Shown piece after piece: positions 51,137 to 62,931 of a DNA stretch of 64,000 bases (positions are counted from its first letter, which is position 1; each line of letters starts with the position of its first letter). The position numbers and the translations under genes are program-made. Location of the stretch: the NCBI GenBank assembly GCA_964057225.1, contig OZ059898.1:13913767-13977766 (forward strand). The letters run 5' to 3'. The notes under the pieces are model-generated. The model saw only the letters and a list, made by a program, of their open reading frames with translations. It searched no databases and was not told where the DNA came from. The stretch is from Auanema rhodensis (Eukaryota; Nematoda; Chromadorea; Rhabditida; Rhabditidae).

Positions 51137-51740
51137 TTGGTGATCTTCGATAAACTAAAGTAATCAAATAATCAAACATAAAATGGAGATACACAAACCA
51201 ATAAAATTATATCAAGATTTGGCCTATAAGCCAAAACTCCTTCTCCATCGTACTCAACGATGGATTCGTATAATTTCCACAGGACATAAGTCATGCCAGT
51301 GGGATTATAACGTTGGAAATCCATTTTTTTTTTCTTTCTTTCTTTTCTTTTCTTTTGTTTCTAACCTTAAAATAAATGTCCAAAGGCCGCAAAAGTACAA
51401 AGGGGATGACATGAATAAAGTTTTTTTTAAAGATTCTAGAGCAGTAAGAAAACAAAATTAGAGGAAAGTGCAAGAGCGGATAAAAATAGTTTTTGCGAAG
51501 AGATAAACATCATTAACTATAATAAGCTTACGGTAGATAGGCGGAGTCAGATTCCTGGCCAGGATTTGAAAAACTCCCTCTCATTTACCCTCCGCATCGC
51601 CCAGCAAAGCATGACTATCCTATTGCTCCCGAATCTTTCTCTCTCCCAACACACATCTAAAAGAATCTTACGCACCTTACGTCAACATCCCACACGTAGC
51701 TCACCATTCTCGGTTTTTCCAAACCAAGAGTCCTATAAAG
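51137..51740 (+). other. Leader of element C, last part
   Basis: Colinear with A 4018-4622, with about a dozen differences in the first 400 bases. An extra T near 51422-51428 shifts the frame of the candidate first gag exon. Confidence 0.55.
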
Positions 51741-52025
51741 GTGGCCAAAAGATTCTCATCGGTTTTCCGAGCCCTTTACTCGTCCGATACCAACAGTGAC
51801 GCTACTGTCGCAAGTCGTCGCAGAAGCCGTACCCGACTTCTTAGTGTTCAAATAGAAAAACCGCACCAACCAGCCGAGAAGCCGAAGCCGCAAGTCGACC
51901 AGTTTTATACTCCCCGAGAAGGAACATATTCACCTTCTGACGACACCTACGAAGATCCGGACTTCATCAAAGCCGACGACAGAAAAAATTTTTATATACA
52001 TTCTTTTCTTTTCTGTAAATTGTAA
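51741..52025 (+). pseudogene. Truncated gag fragment of element C
   Basis: Matches the start of the gag region of A (VAKRFSS..., TPREGTYSPSDD) for about 80 codons. It then runs across the deletion junction into former 3' noncoding sequence and stops. Confidence 0.85.
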
Positions 52026-52654
52026 AAGGAAAGTAACGGTGAATTAGAAAACTTTTTGATGAGAGATTAAGTGAGTAAACAACCAAAAATAAGGAATAAG
52101 TGAAAATATAATAGAAATAAATGGCTACCGTAATCCTATACGACCGATAGAGATAAAATTTTGCGCTAAACTGAGCTCCATATGTATCTCCAGGAAGAGA
52201 CGAACATTGGCAGGCGCCTAAGCCACACCCCATCTGAGTGGTAGCCTCCATTAGTACTCAACGATTCATTCAGAGAGACATATGGAGACGAGTAAATTAT
52301 TAACTAAAATTATCCCCATCATCATTAGGATACGAGTAACCATGTAACCGAAATGTTTAATAATTCCTTAGTGTCTCACATAAATCACACATTCATGAAA
52401 CAAAGAATTTTTTTTTATTACAGTACTACAATGACTAAATTTATTTTCTAATCCTCCGTTACAAAATAACATAAAACCTATTATTGTATTCAAATTCTAT
52501 CTTAATACCATAAAGAAACCTATTAAAACTATTTATATATCTTTCTACATGTAGATTTTAAAACTTTTAAATTTATTTGTAAACTCCTAGACTCTAAAAC
52601 TCAGCTACATATACACTAAAAACTCTTTATATCGCGCGGACGCGAAAAATCTTT
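52026..52654 (+). other. 3' noncoding region of element C
   Basis: Colinear with A 13400-14052. No gene recognised. Confidence 0.6.
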
Positions 52655-52665
52655 GAAAAAGGGCA
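52655..52665 (+). other. Polypurine tract of element C
   Basis: GAAAAAGGGCA before the 3' LTR. Confidence 0.8.
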
Positions 52666-53005
52666 CGTTCCATTCGGACTCCCCATATATGTAGCTGAAG
52701 GGTTAGAGCCAGACCACCAGAGGACCGAGGAATGGCTCCGCCTTCCCTCGTTCCCTTGGTCGGGAGTTCGCCTCTTAGCAAGCTCATGGACGGCTTGTAG
52801 TTTAGTCTTTATACTTATATTTATCTTATTGTATTGTATCTTTATCTTTGTATATTATTGTTGTAGTTTCATGCCAATAAATCTTTCTCTCTTTTATCTT
52901 ATGATTGACCTTATGCTCTTTATTCCTTACCGCTACACCAAAGAATACTATGCGCGTCATAGTATAAACTACAATGGTTTATATTATCGACGCAGGAGCA
53001 TAACG
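52666..53005 (+). repeat. 3' LTR of element C, end-truncated
   Basis: 340 bp; the last bases of the LTR are missing at the junction with the array. At least two differences from its own 5' LTR (agaccacc, caaagaat). Confidence 0.9.
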
Positions 53006-53065
53006 TTCCACATCGAAAATTCAAAAATGGACAAGCTCAAGTATTCTTAAAAAATGAAAAATGTA

Positions 53066-53137
53066 TGCGTTCGGGGGGAATCGAACCCCCGTCGAATGCT
53101 TGGAAGGCATCCATGCTGACCATTACACCACGAACGC
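53066..53137 (-). tRNA. tRNA-Gly(TCC)
   Basis: Consensus tRNA; its 3' spacer is shortened by the junction with element C (caagtattcttaaa). Confidence 0.92.
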
Positions 53138-53330
53138 TACGATGGCTCTTGAACTATTTGATTAGATGAGTTGACACATCTTTGACTTCATTGATAATTA
53201 CGAATGAAAAGCAGTAACATATTTTTTTCAAACGTTCCACATCGAAAATTCAAAAATGGACAAGCTCAAGTATTTTCAAAATCTTTGCAACATATTGCAA
53301 TCAAATCGTTCACAAAAAATGAAAAATGTA

Positions 53331-53402
53331 TGCGTTCGGGGGGAATCGAACCCCCGTCGAATGCTTGGAAGGCATCCATGCTGACCATTACACCACGAAC
53401 GC
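53331..53402 (-). tRNA. tRNA-Gly(TCC)
   Basis: Consensus; short spacer. Confidence 0.93.
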
Positions 53403-53599
53403 TACAATAGGTTGTGAACTATTAGATTAGATGAGTTGACACATCTTTGACTTCATATATAATTACGAATGAAAAGCAGTAACATATTTTTTTCAAACGT
53501 TTCACATCAAAAATTCAAAAATGGACAAGCTCAAGTATTTTCAAAATCTTTGCAACATATTGCAAAACGTCAAACCATTCTTAAAAAATGGAAAATGTA

Positions 53600-53671
53600 T
53601 GCGTTCGGGGGGAATCGAACCCCCGTCGAATGCTTGGAAGGCATCCATGCTGACCATTACACCACGAACGC
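53600..53671 (-). tRNA. tRNA-Gly(TCC)
   Basis: Consensus; long spacer. Confidence 0.93.
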
Positions 53672-53866
53672 TACGATGGCTCTTGAACTATTAGATTAGA
53701 TGAGTTGACACATCTTTGACTTCATTGATAATTACGAATGAAAAGCAGAAACATATTTTTTCAACGTTTCACATCAAAAAATCAAAAATGGACAAGCTCA
53801 AGTATTTTCAAAATCTTTGCAACATATTGCAAAACGTCAAACCATTCTTAAAAAATGAAAAATGTA

Positions 53867-53938
53867 TGCGTTCGGGGGGAATCGAACCCCCGTCGAATGC
53901 TTGGAAGGCATCCATGCTGACCATTACACCACGAACGC
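53867..53938 (-). tRNA. tRNA-Gly(TCC)
   Basis: Consensus; long spacer. Confidence 0.93.
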
Positions 53939-54135
53939 TACGATGGCTCTTGAACTATTTGATTAGATGAGTTGACACATCTTTGACTTCATTGATAATT
54001 ACGAATGAAAAGCAGTAACATATTTTTTTCAAACGTTTCACATCAAAAATTCAAAAATGGACAAGCTCAAGTATTTTCAAAATCTTTGCAACATATTGCA
54101 AAACGTCAAATCATTCAGCAAAAATGAAAAATGTA

Positions 54136-54207
54136 TGCGTTCGGGGGGAATCGAACCCCCGTCGAATGCTTGGAAGGCATCCATGCTGACCATTACACCA
54201 CGAACGC
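54136..54207 (-). tRNA. tRNA-Gly(TCC)
   Basis: Consensus; caaatcattcagc spacer and ggttgcgaac flank. Confidence 0.93.
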
Positions 54208-54400
54208 TACAATAGGTTGCGAACTATTAGATTAGATGAGTTGACACATCTTTGACTTCATTGATAATTACGAATGAAAAGCAGTAACATATTTTTTTCA
54301 AACGTTTCACATCGAAAATTCAAAAATGGACAAGCTCAAGTACTTTCAAAATCTTTGCAACATATTGCAATCAAATCATTCACAAAAAATGAAAAATGTG

Positions 54401-54472
54401 TGCGTTCGGGGGGAATCGAACCCCCGTCGAATGCTTGGAAGGCATCCATGCTGACCATTACACCACGAACGC
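54401..54472 (-). tRNA. tRNA-Gly(TCC)
   Basis: Consensus; gtgtgcg 3' flank. Confidence 0.93.
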
Positions 54473-54665
54473 TACAATAGGTTGTGAACTATTAGATTAG
54501 ATGAGTTGACACATCTTTGACTTCATTGATAATTACGAATGAAAAGCAGTAACATATTTTTTTCAAACGTTTCACATCAAAAAATCAAAAATGGACAAGC
54601 TCAAGTATTTTCAAAATCTTTGCAACATATTGCAATCAAATCATTCACAAAAAATGAAAAATGTA

Positions 54666-54737
54666 TGCGTTCGGGGGGAATCGAACCCCCGTCGAATGCT
54701 TGGAAGGCATCCATGCTGACCATTACACCACGAACGC
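54666..54737 (-). tRNA. tRNA-Gly(TCC)
   Basis: Consensus; short spacer. Confidence 0.93.
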
Positions 54738-54930
54738 TACGATGGCTCTTGAACTATTTGATTAGATGAGTTGACACATCTTTGACTTCATTGATAATTA
54801 CGAATGAAAAGCAGAAACATATTTTTTTCAAACGTTTCACATCAAAAATTCAAAAATGGACAAGCTCAAGTATTTTCAAAATCTTTGCAACATATTGCAA
54901 TCAAATCGTTCACAAAAAATGAAAAATGTA

Positions 54931-55002
54931 TGCGTTCGGGGGGAATCGAACCCCCGTCGAATGCTTGGAAGGCATCCATGCTGACCATTACACCACGAAC
55001 GC
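54931..55002 (-). tRNA. tRNA-Gly(TCC)
   Basis: Consensus; short spacer. Confidence 0.93.
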
Positions 55003-55199
55003 TACGATGGCTCTTGAACTATTTGATTAGATGAGTTGACACATCTTTGACTTCATTGATAATTACGAATGAAAAGCAGTAACATATTTTTTTCAAACGT
55101 TTCACATCAAAAATTCAAAAATGGACAAGCTCAAGTATTTTCAAAATCTTTGCAACATATTGCAAAACGTCAAATCATTCAGCAAAAATGAAAAATGTA

Positions 55200-55271
55200 T
55201 GCGTTCGGGGGGAATCGAACCCCCGTCGAATGCTTGGAAGGCATCCATGCTGACCATTACACCACGAACGC
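55200..55271 (-). tRNA. tRNA-Gly(TCC)
   Basis: Consensus; duplicate of the 54136 unit. Confidence 0.93.
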
Positions 55272-55464
55272 TACAATAGGTTGCGAACTATTAGATTAGA
55301 TGAGTTGACACATCTTTGACTTCATTGATAATTACGAATGAAAAGCAGTAACATATTTTTTTCAAACGTTTCACATCGAAAATTCAAAAATGGACAAGCT
55401 CAAGTACTTTCAAAATCTTTGCAACATATTGCAATCAAATCATTCACAAAAAATGAAAAATGTA

Positions 55465-55536
55465 TGCGTTCGGGGGGAATCGAACCCCCGTCGAATGCTT
55501 GGAAGGCATCCATGCTGACCATTACACCACGAACGC
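55465..55536 (-). tRNA. tRNA-Gly(TCC)
   Basis: Consensus; short spacer. Confidence 0.93.
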
Positions 55537-55730
55537 TACGATGGCTCTTGAACTATTTGATTAGATGAGTTGACACATCTTTGACTTCATATATAATTAC
55601 AGAATGAAAAGCAGAAACATATTTTTTTCAAACGTTTCACATCAAAAATTCAAAAATGGACAAGCTCAAGTATTTTCAAAATCTTTGCAACATATTGCAA
55701 TCAAATCATTCACAAAAAATGAAAAATGTA

Positions 55731-55802
55731 TGCGTTCGGGGGGAATCGAACCCCCGTCGAATGCTTGGAAGGCATCCATGCTGACCATTACACCACGAAC
55801 GC
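55731..55802 (-). tRNA. tRNA-Gly(TCC)
   Basis: Consensus; short spacer. Confidence 0.93.
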
Positions 55803-55999
55803 TACGATGGCTCTTGAACTATTTGATTAGATGAGTTGACACATCTTTGACTTCATTGATAATTACGAATGAAAAGCAGTAACATATTTTTTTCAAACGT
55901 TCCACATCGAAAATTCAAAAATGGACAAGCTCAAGTACTTTCAAAATCTTTGCAACATATTGCAAAACGTCAAACCATTCTTAAAAAATGAAAAATGTA

Positions 56000-56070
56000 T
56001 GCGTTCGGGGGAATCGAACCCCCGTCGAATGCTTGGAAGGCATCCATGCTGACCATTACACCACGAACGC
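56000..56070 (-). tRNA. tRNA-Gly(TCC), one-base deletion
   Basis: One C is missing at the T-stem/acceptor boundary (71 nt). Probably impaired. Confidence 0.55.
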
Positions 56071-56262
56071 TACAATAGGTTGTGAACTATTAGATTAGAT
56101 GAGTTGACACATCTTTGACTTCATTGATAATTACGAATGAAAAGCAGTAACATATTTTTTTCAAACGTTTCACATCAAAAATTCAAAAATGGACAAGCTC
56201 AAGTATTTTCAAAATCTTTGCAACATATTGCAATCAAATCATTCACAAAAAATGAAAATGTA

Positions 56263-56334
56263 TGCGTTCGGGGGGAATCGAACCCCCGTCGAATGCTTGG
56301 AAGGCATCCATGCTGACCATTACACCACGAACGC
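56263..56334 (-). tRNA. tRNA-Gly(TCC)
   Basis: Consensus tRNA; one base shorter in the 3' flank. Confidence 0.93.
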
Positions 56335-56531
56335 TACGATGGCTCTTGAACTATTTGATTAGATGAGTTGACACATCTTTGACTTCATTGATAATTACGA
56401 ATGAAAAGCAGTAACATATTTTTTTCAAACGTTCCACATCGAAAATTCAAAAATGGACAAGCTCAAGTACTTTCAAAATCTTTGCAACATATTGCAAAAC
56501 GTCAAACCATTCTTAAAAAATGAAAAATGTA

Positions 56532-56603
56532 TGCGTTCGGGGGGAATCGAACCCCCGTCGAATGCTTGGAAGGCATCCATGCTGACCATTACACCACGAA
56601 CGC
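56532..56603 (-). tRNA. tRNA-Gly(TCC)
   Basis: Consensus; long spacer. Confidence 0.93.
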
Positions 56604-56796
56604 TACAATAGGTTGTGAACTATTAGATTAGATGAGTTGACACATCTTTGACTTCATTGATAATTACGAATGAAAAGCAGTAACATATTTTTTTCAAACG
56701 TTTCACATCAAAAATTCAAAAATGGACAAGCTCAAGTATTTTCAAAATCTTTGCAACATATTGCAATCAAATCATTCACAAAAAATGAAAAATGTA

Positions 56797-56868
56797 TGCG
56801 TTCGGGGGGAATCGAACCCCCGTCGAATGCTTGGAAGGCATCCATGCTGACCATTACACCACGAACGC
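56797..56868 (-). tRNA. tRNA-Gly(TCC)
   Basis: Consensus; short spacer. Confidence 0.93.
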
Positions 56869-57061
56869 TACGATGGCTCTTGAACTATTAGATTAGATGA
56901 GTTGACACATCTTTGACTTCATTGATAATTACGAATGAAAAGCAGTAACATATTTTTTTCAAACGTTTCACATCAAAAATTCAAAAATGGACAAGCTCAA
57001 GTATTTTCAAAATCTTTGCAACATATTGCAATCAAATCGTTCAGAAAAAATGAAAAATGTG

Positions 57062-57133
57062 TGCGTTCGGGGGGAATCGAACCCCCGTCGAATGCTTGGA
57101 AGGCATCCATGCTGACCATTACACCACGAACGC
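57062..57133 (-). tRNA. tRNA-Gly(TCC)
   Basis: Consensus; gtgtgcg 3' flank. Confidence 0.93.
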
Positions 57134-57326
57134 TACAATAGGTTGTGAACTATTAGATTAGATGAGTTGACACATCTTTGACTTCATTGATAATTACGAA
57201 TGAAAAGCAGTAACATATTTTTTTCAAACGTTTCACATCAAAAATTCAAAAATGGACAAGCTCAAGTATTTTCAAACTCTTTGCAACATATTGCAATCAA
57301 GTCATTCACAAAAAATGAAAAATGTA

Positions 57327-57398
57327 TGCGTTCGGGGGGAATCGAACCCCCGTCGAATGCTTGGAAGGCATCCATGCTGACCATTACACCACGAACGC
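57327..57398 (-). tRNA. tRNA-Gly(TCC)
   Basis: Consensus; short spacer. Confidence 0.93.
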
Positions 57399-57591
57399 TA
57401 CGATGGCTCTTGAACTATTAGATTAGATGAGTTGACACATCTTTGACTTCATTGATAATTACGAATGAAAAGCAGTAACATATTTTTTTCAAACGTTTCA
57501 CATCAAAAAATCAAAAATGGACAAGCTCAAGTATTTTCAAAATCTTTGCAACATATTGCAATCAAATCGTTCAGAAAAAATGAAAAATGTG

Positions 57592-57663
57592 TGCGTTCGG
57601 GGGGAATCGAACCCCCGTCGAATGCTTGGAAGGCATCCATGCTGACCATTACACCACGAACGC
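57592..57663 (-). tRNA. tRNA-Gly(TCC)
   Basis: Consensus; gtgtgcg 3' flank. Confidence 0.93.
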
Positions 57664-57860
57664 TACAATAGGTTGTGAACTATTAGATTAGATGAGTTGA
57701 CACATCTTTGACTTCATTGATAATTACGAATGATAAGCAGTAACATATTTTTTTCAAACGTTCCACATCGAAAATTCAAAAATGGACAAGCTCAAGTACT
57801 TTCAAAATCTTTGCAACATATTGCAAAACGTCAAACCATTCTTAAAAAATGAAAAATGTA

Positions 57861-57932
57861 TGCGTTCGGGGGGAATCGAACCCCCGTCGAATGCTTGGAA
57901 GGCATCCATGCTGACCATTACACCACGAACGC
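57861..57932 (-). tRNA. tRNA-Gly(TCC)
   Basis: Consensus; long spacer. Confidence 0.93.
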
Positions 57933-58125
57933 TACGATGGCTCTTGAACTATTTGATTAGATGAGTTGACACATCTTTGACTTCATTGATAATTACGAAT
58001 GAAAAGCAGTAACATATTTTTTTCAAACGTTTCACATCAAAAATTCAAAAATGGACAAGCTCAAGTATTTTCAAAATCTTTGCAACATATTGCAATCAAA
58101 TCATTCACAAAAAATGAAAAATGTA

Positions 58126-58197
58126 TGCGTTCGGGGGGAATCGAACCCCCGTCGAATGCTTGGAAGGCATCCATGCTGACCATTACACCACGAACGC
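58126..58197 (-). tRNA. tRNA-Gly(TCC)
   Basis: Consensus; short spacer. Confidence 0.93.
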
Positions 58198-58394
58198 TAC
58201 GATGGCTCTTGAACTATTTGATTAGATGAGTTGACACATCTTTGACTTCATTGATAATTACGAATGAAAAGCAGTAACATATTTTTTTCAAACGTTCCAC
58301 ATCGAAAATTCAAAAATGGACAAGCTCAAGTACTTTCAAAATCTTTGCAACATATTGCAAAACGTCAAACCATTCTTAAAAAATGAAAAATGTA

Positions 58395-58428
58395 TGCGTT
58401 CGGGGGGAATCGAACCCCCGTCGAATGC
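58395..58428 (-). pseudogene. tRNA-Gly 3' part cut by transposon E
   Basis: Ends with the 9-bp target duplication GTCGAATGC (58420-58428); the 5' part is 62620-62666. Confidence 0.9.
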
Positions 58429-58609
58429 GGTAAACTGACAAGTTTACCAAACTTTAGGTTTACCAAACTAGGTTTACCATGCAATAGACAAGTTTACCAT
58501 AGTTATATGGTATACCAGGTTTACCAGGTTTACCAAAGTATACCTAATATTAATTTATGAACACTTTACAAGGTTACCAAGTTTACCAAATTTATCAAGT
58601 ATACCAAAA
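58429..58609 (+). repeat. Left terminal inverted repeat of E
   Basis: 181 bp starting GGTAAACTGACAAGTTTACC, packed with about ten GTTTACC/GTATACC motifs. Only a few mismatches to the right end. Confidence 0.92.
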
Positions 58610-59158
58610 TAGATTAAAAAGAGTTTTGAGTATTTTGAAGAAGTTTCCAGGTATAACAAACAAATACGATAAAGATATGAAAATGTAAGCTTTTTTTGAA
58701 ATGATTGATGAGTAATTTTAAAAATATAAGTTTTAAAAAGATATAGTAAGAAAAGTCAAAATCTAAATCATCCTAATCTCAAAATTCTTGTAAACTGAAA
58801 TAGAATCTATTATCAAAGAACCTTAATTCATATGAAATTTCTAAAATGTTTGAAGTAGACTAATATAGAACAATTAAATAAAAATAAATATTAATTTTTG
58901 ACAAGATTGTCTTATAAGTGTTAAAAATATTGTTCATATTTAAGAAAAATGTAACATAAGTTCATTATAACGCGTGTTGAACCCTCCGGTATACCATATT
59001 AATGACACCTACCATCAATTGAATGACAATTGAGCGTCATATATAGTTCATAAAAAAAGCAAAAATTGTGAACATCATCTAGAACATGAAAAATAATTTG
59101 ATTTTATCAAACCAATTTTAAACTTCAAGTTTAACGCAACCTTCTCAATCTTTCAATC
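58610..59158 (+). other. 5' noncoding region of E
   Basis: 550 bp AT-rich, presumably the transposase promoter. No gene seen. Confidence 0.5.
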
Positions 59159-62049
59159 ATGAATGCTTTTGAACTTATTTTCGATAACAGCATTGCTGTT
59201 CTTGATTGCATGCCTGATTTATTGGGCATGCATCAGGGTAAAAATTTTTTCAGGATTTCAAAAAGACAATTTATTGTCTACAAGGATATCACTCGGGATA
59301 TCTTTGTTCCATGGAACAGAAAAGGTCAGTTTTATATTTTCAAGTTTCTATATATAATTTGTTTCAGGAGGCAATGGTCTGCCTGCTATCAATAACAAGA
59401 CCTCTTCGAGAGGTTGTAAACTGGTTGACGGGCAATACATCCTTTGCTCGAAGGATGAATGCGCCGAATACTCTTACAGAACAATCCGCTGTAAGAAACC
59501 AGATATGGATCTTACTAAAGAGGTTTTTTGTTGATTTAAGATATATAATTAATTTTTGTTTTAGATTCATATGATTGTACAAGGCAAGGAAAAAATTGTT
59601 GAGCCGGTGCTTATCATTTATAACGTGCAGGTAGGTTCTCTTATTTTGCTTTTTGCTCTATGTACTATATTTAGGAATCTTTGGAAAATTTTGTGCCCGC
59701 TAAACAGAGAATCCTGCCCTCTGTCAGCATGGAAGTTAAAAATGTTCTGGAAAACAGAACAACAGCTGCTGCTAAGGAAGTGCTAAAAAATATGGAAATT
59801 AGCTCCAGTCAGGTATGGGTCTCATTTAATTCTGCATATCAGCACAAATTGCTTGCTATTTTTCTACATTTTTTTATTTTAGCTGACTAGTCTTGCCCGA
59901 AGTGTCAGCACCCACATCAAGTCGGGTACTGGCAAAAGATCGCCGAGCGATGTCAATAAACTCGTTGATAGATTCGCGAATGCGAGTATGAAAGTGGAGC
60001 ACATGGAACCAATCAAAGTGGAAAGAACAGGTTAAATTAAGTTTTTATCAATTTAATAGTAATGATTTTTTAGATCGTGGTATTGCCTTCTGCCAGATTG
60101 TCGGATACCCGACGGCTTTCAAGCATTTTTGTGCTTGCTTGCCAACGGTTGAAGATATGAACGACCATCTTCGCTTTGTGGACAATCTCCAATACATGCC
60201 TAAACAGGAGGCAAAGGAAGCATTTGGTGAGTATTTTGTAATTGAGGCATTGAAACTTTTTTAATCTTCCAGTGCGAATTTTGAATCAAGTGAATGCTTC
60301 CGGAGCTCTACCAACAATAGGAAGTATCATAATGATTGATACTACATTTTCAATCAGTAGTGGCGAATACGTCACTCTAGCCCTCGGAGTTTCGGATATG
60401 TTCACGTAAGTATAGATTATATTAGTTACATCTTTTTTTATAATGTTAATTTAGGTCAAAAAAATCTGGTAAAAACGCTGGCATATTGCTTGCATGTATG
60501 GTACATAGTACCAAAAACGCTGGCAATCATGAAGCATTCTCGGCATATTTGAACAAAATGCTATCTCAATATGGAAGGAACAAAAAAGTAGCTGGTTTGT
60601 GCCATGATGGTGAAGATGCTTTTAAAGCATACAACACTGTAAGAAATTTTTTTACATAAGGTTTAATTGTTCTTTATTTTAGGGATCATTTTTAAAAGAT
60701 GCTGTGCCGCTAAGATGTTCCGTGCACCGAATGGAGAATATAAAAAGCACATTCGGCAAAGACGATGATGCTGAGAGAAAGGAACATATCCTACATAAAC
60801 TATTCGGGAGAAAAAAAGAGGTATACTTGATATTGTTTTTGAACACTATTTTTATGTTTTAAGACTGAATATGGAACAATCATGAGGAAAGGGGCTTTAT
60901 CGTCCCTAACTCGTGACGAATATGAGAAGAAAATGCAGGATATTATTATGAATTGTGGAGAGAAAACTCGACAATGGTTTGTTTTATCAAAATTTTAACT
61001 AATGTTTTTTGGATTCAGGCTCATTGCTAATAAAGAAGATTTGTATCAAACAAATAGTTTGATTCAAAAATTAAGAGCTGGGCAAAGCCAGCAATTTTTT
61101 TCCACTAACTTGCTAGAGTCGAGAAACGCTCAGTTAAAAGCAAGAATGCCTCATCCAATTCCTGCTCACCAGGTTTTAGAAAAAATGCTGCAAATACATG
61201 AAGGTAACTAAACTATTAAAAAAAAGAAAAAATTAATTTCATTATAGAAGAAATCAAAGATCGAATTGGAGCCATTCATCAGAAATCGGACAAACTGGCC
61301 ACTCACTTTCATGTTGAGAACCATGAGTGGTTAGTAATGACACGTATTGAGAAAATGAACAAACTCAAACTTTTTGGTTTGAATGACTTCATTTTTGAAA
61401 ATACGTTGTCGAACTATCCCTCATGGATGAGTGAGCCAGTAGGAACTAATAATGCTGACGTGTTTTTCGAAACTGTTCAGCGTTTGGAGGTATTTCCTGC
61501 TGCAAAAGCGGGTATATATTTTACCAAAGACAGTACTGGAGCGTAAGCTGAGAAAATTCGTAATAAAGTTTATTATTAATTTTTCAGATTGGGATGCGTC
61601 AATGAAGTTAATAATGAGCTTGTATGCTCAAGCCCAGGATGTTCTCAGCGAAATTTTCCGAAACACGCTCTATGTCATCACAGGTTTCTTAAATTTATAG
61701 TACAATTAAGTATATTTTTGTTTCAGACTAGCTGTTTTCATATCATTGGAGAATGAAAATAAAAAAAATGCAATTGTTGAAAACCTGGAACGGAAAAGGA
61801 ACGAGAGAACAGCAAGAGACGTGCAATCCGAGCAATTGAGACCAGCTGACGGGTCTAAATTCGATCAGAGACGATTTGGTTCGCAATTCTCCAAAACAAA
61901 CCGTAAAAGAAACTACTATGACATGGAGTAAGTTTAACACTACTGATCCCGAAATAATTTTTTATTACAGTACGACAGCCGATTCAGATGAAGAGATTTT
62001 GATTCCAGGCCCATCAGGACAACAGGATCGCTACTACTCACTTTCATAA
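59159..62049 (+). CDS. Transposase of element E (15 exons)
   Basis: Exons I place at 59159-59324, 59368-59522, 59565-59630, 59675-59812, 59883-60030, 60074-60226, 60273-60405, 60455-60638, 60683-60820, 60864-60976, 61019-61203, 61248-61542, 61588-61683, 61727-61927 and 61971-62049. Together they total 2250 nt, an exact 749-residue frame from ATG to TAA. Introns are short, with GT donors and TTTTCAG/TTTTAG-like acceptors. A Cys/aromatic-rich N-terminal segment (GCKLVDGQYILCSKDEC) may be a FLYWCH-like DNA-binding domain. Catalytic candidates are D298 in IDTTF, D371 or D374 in HDGED, and E498 in LLESRNAQ. A CX7CX4C...HALCHH zinc-binding cluster lies near residues 630-655, with a basic and then acidic C-terminus. 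AATAAA at 62078. MULE assignment rests on the 9-bp duplication and the DDE-like layout. Confidence 0.8.
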
Positions 62050-62440
62050 AGTGCCGTAGCTACAAAAATCGGATATTAATAAACTTGAATAAGGTGAGTG
62101 AACTAACATATTTCAAACTATATATTTAATTTCATTTACAATATTGATCCATCACACACTCTCACCAAATTGAAAATCATTATTAAAAGGTCAGTTAGAA
62201 CGATTGCTTAACATCTTTAATGAACACTTTTCATGTATGCAACAGCTCCACAAAAAGAAAACATGCGAAACGGAAAGTTTTTTAAAAATTAAATTTCGAT
62301 TCTTTTAACACTTCATGTTCAACTAATGTAAAAAATTTTTTCCTGATAGTATAATCTCTAATTTGAAAAAAACATAAAATTTCAAACTACAACTTTTGTA
62401 TTTTGGTATACTTAGTATAAAGATATTTTTTTTGGTAAAC
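62050..62440 (+). other. 3' region of E
   Basis: AT-rich; poly(A) signal AATAAA at 62078-62083. Nothing else recognised. Confidence 0.5.
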
Positions 62441-62619
62441 TTGGTATACTTGATCAATTTGGTAAACTTGGTAACCTTGTAAAGTGTTCATAAATTAATA
62501 TTAGGTATACTTTGGTAAACCTGGTAAACCTGGTATACCATATAACTATGGTAAACTTGTCTATTGCGTGGTAAACCTAGTTTGGTAAACCTAAAGTTTG
62601 GTAAACTTGTCAGTTTGCC
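62441..62619 (-). repeat. Right terminal inverted repeat of E
   Basis: 179 bp, reverse complement of the left end, outermost bases ...GTCAGTTTGCC. Confidence 0.92.
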
Positions 62620-62666
62620 GTCGAATGCTTGGAAGGCATCCATGCTGACCATTACACCACGAACGC
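62620..62666 (-). pseudogene. tRNA-Gly 5' part cut by transposon E
   Basis: Anticodon arm, D arm and acceptor 5' strand of the tRNA whose 3' part is 58395-58428. Confidence 0.9.
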
Positions 62667-62859
62667 TACAATAGGTTGTGAACTATTAGATTAGATGAGT
62701 TGACACATCTTTGACTTCATTGATAATTACGAATGAAAAGCAGTAACATATTTTTTTCAAACGTTTCACATCAAAAATTCAAAAATGGACAAGCTCAAGT
62801 ATTTTCAAAATCTTTGCAACATATTGCAATCAAATCATTCACAAAAAATGAAAAATGTA

Positions 62860-62931
62860 TGCGTTCGGGGGGAATCGAACCCCCGTCGAATGCTTGGAAG
62901 GCATCCATGCTGACCATTACACCACGAACGC
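62860..62931 (-). tRNA. tRNA-Gly(TCC)
   Basis: Consensus; short spacer. Confidence 0.93.

Larger units (their letters stand above)
49447..53005 (+). mobile_element. Element C: internally deleted relative of element A
   Basis: 3.56 kb. It keeps the LTRs, PBS, leader, antisense ORF, first roughly 80-90 gag codons, 3' noncoding region and PPT. A deletion at about 51980 joins the place equivalent to A 4860 to A 13380, removing about 8.5 kb; both edges carry GACGACA, so microhomology is likely. The right LTR has lost its last few bases where it meets the array, at a shared AACG, so there is no clean target duplication. It is nonautonomous and would need element A proteins. Confidence 0.93.
53006..58428 (-). 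repeat. Tandem tRNA-Gly(TCC) array, third large segment
   Basis: 20 uninterrupted units and one cut by the transposon E. A 1064-bp block is repeated (54137 and 55201 units share ggttgcgaac). Confidence 0.97.
58429..62619 (+). mobile_element. Element E: MULE-like DNA transposon
   Basis: 4191 bp with inverted repeats of about 180 bp and a 9-bp target duplication GTCGAATGC (58420-58428, 62620-62628), the duplication length usual for Mutator-like elements. It is inserted in a tRNA-Gly gene. One spliced transposase gene fills the interior and reads through without a break, so the element may be active. Confidence 0.92.

Noticed and set aside
59163..59357. Alternative frame MLLNLFS... at the start of the transposase gene
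   Set aside because: After splicing it meets a stop in the third exon; the frame from 59159 continues through all exons.
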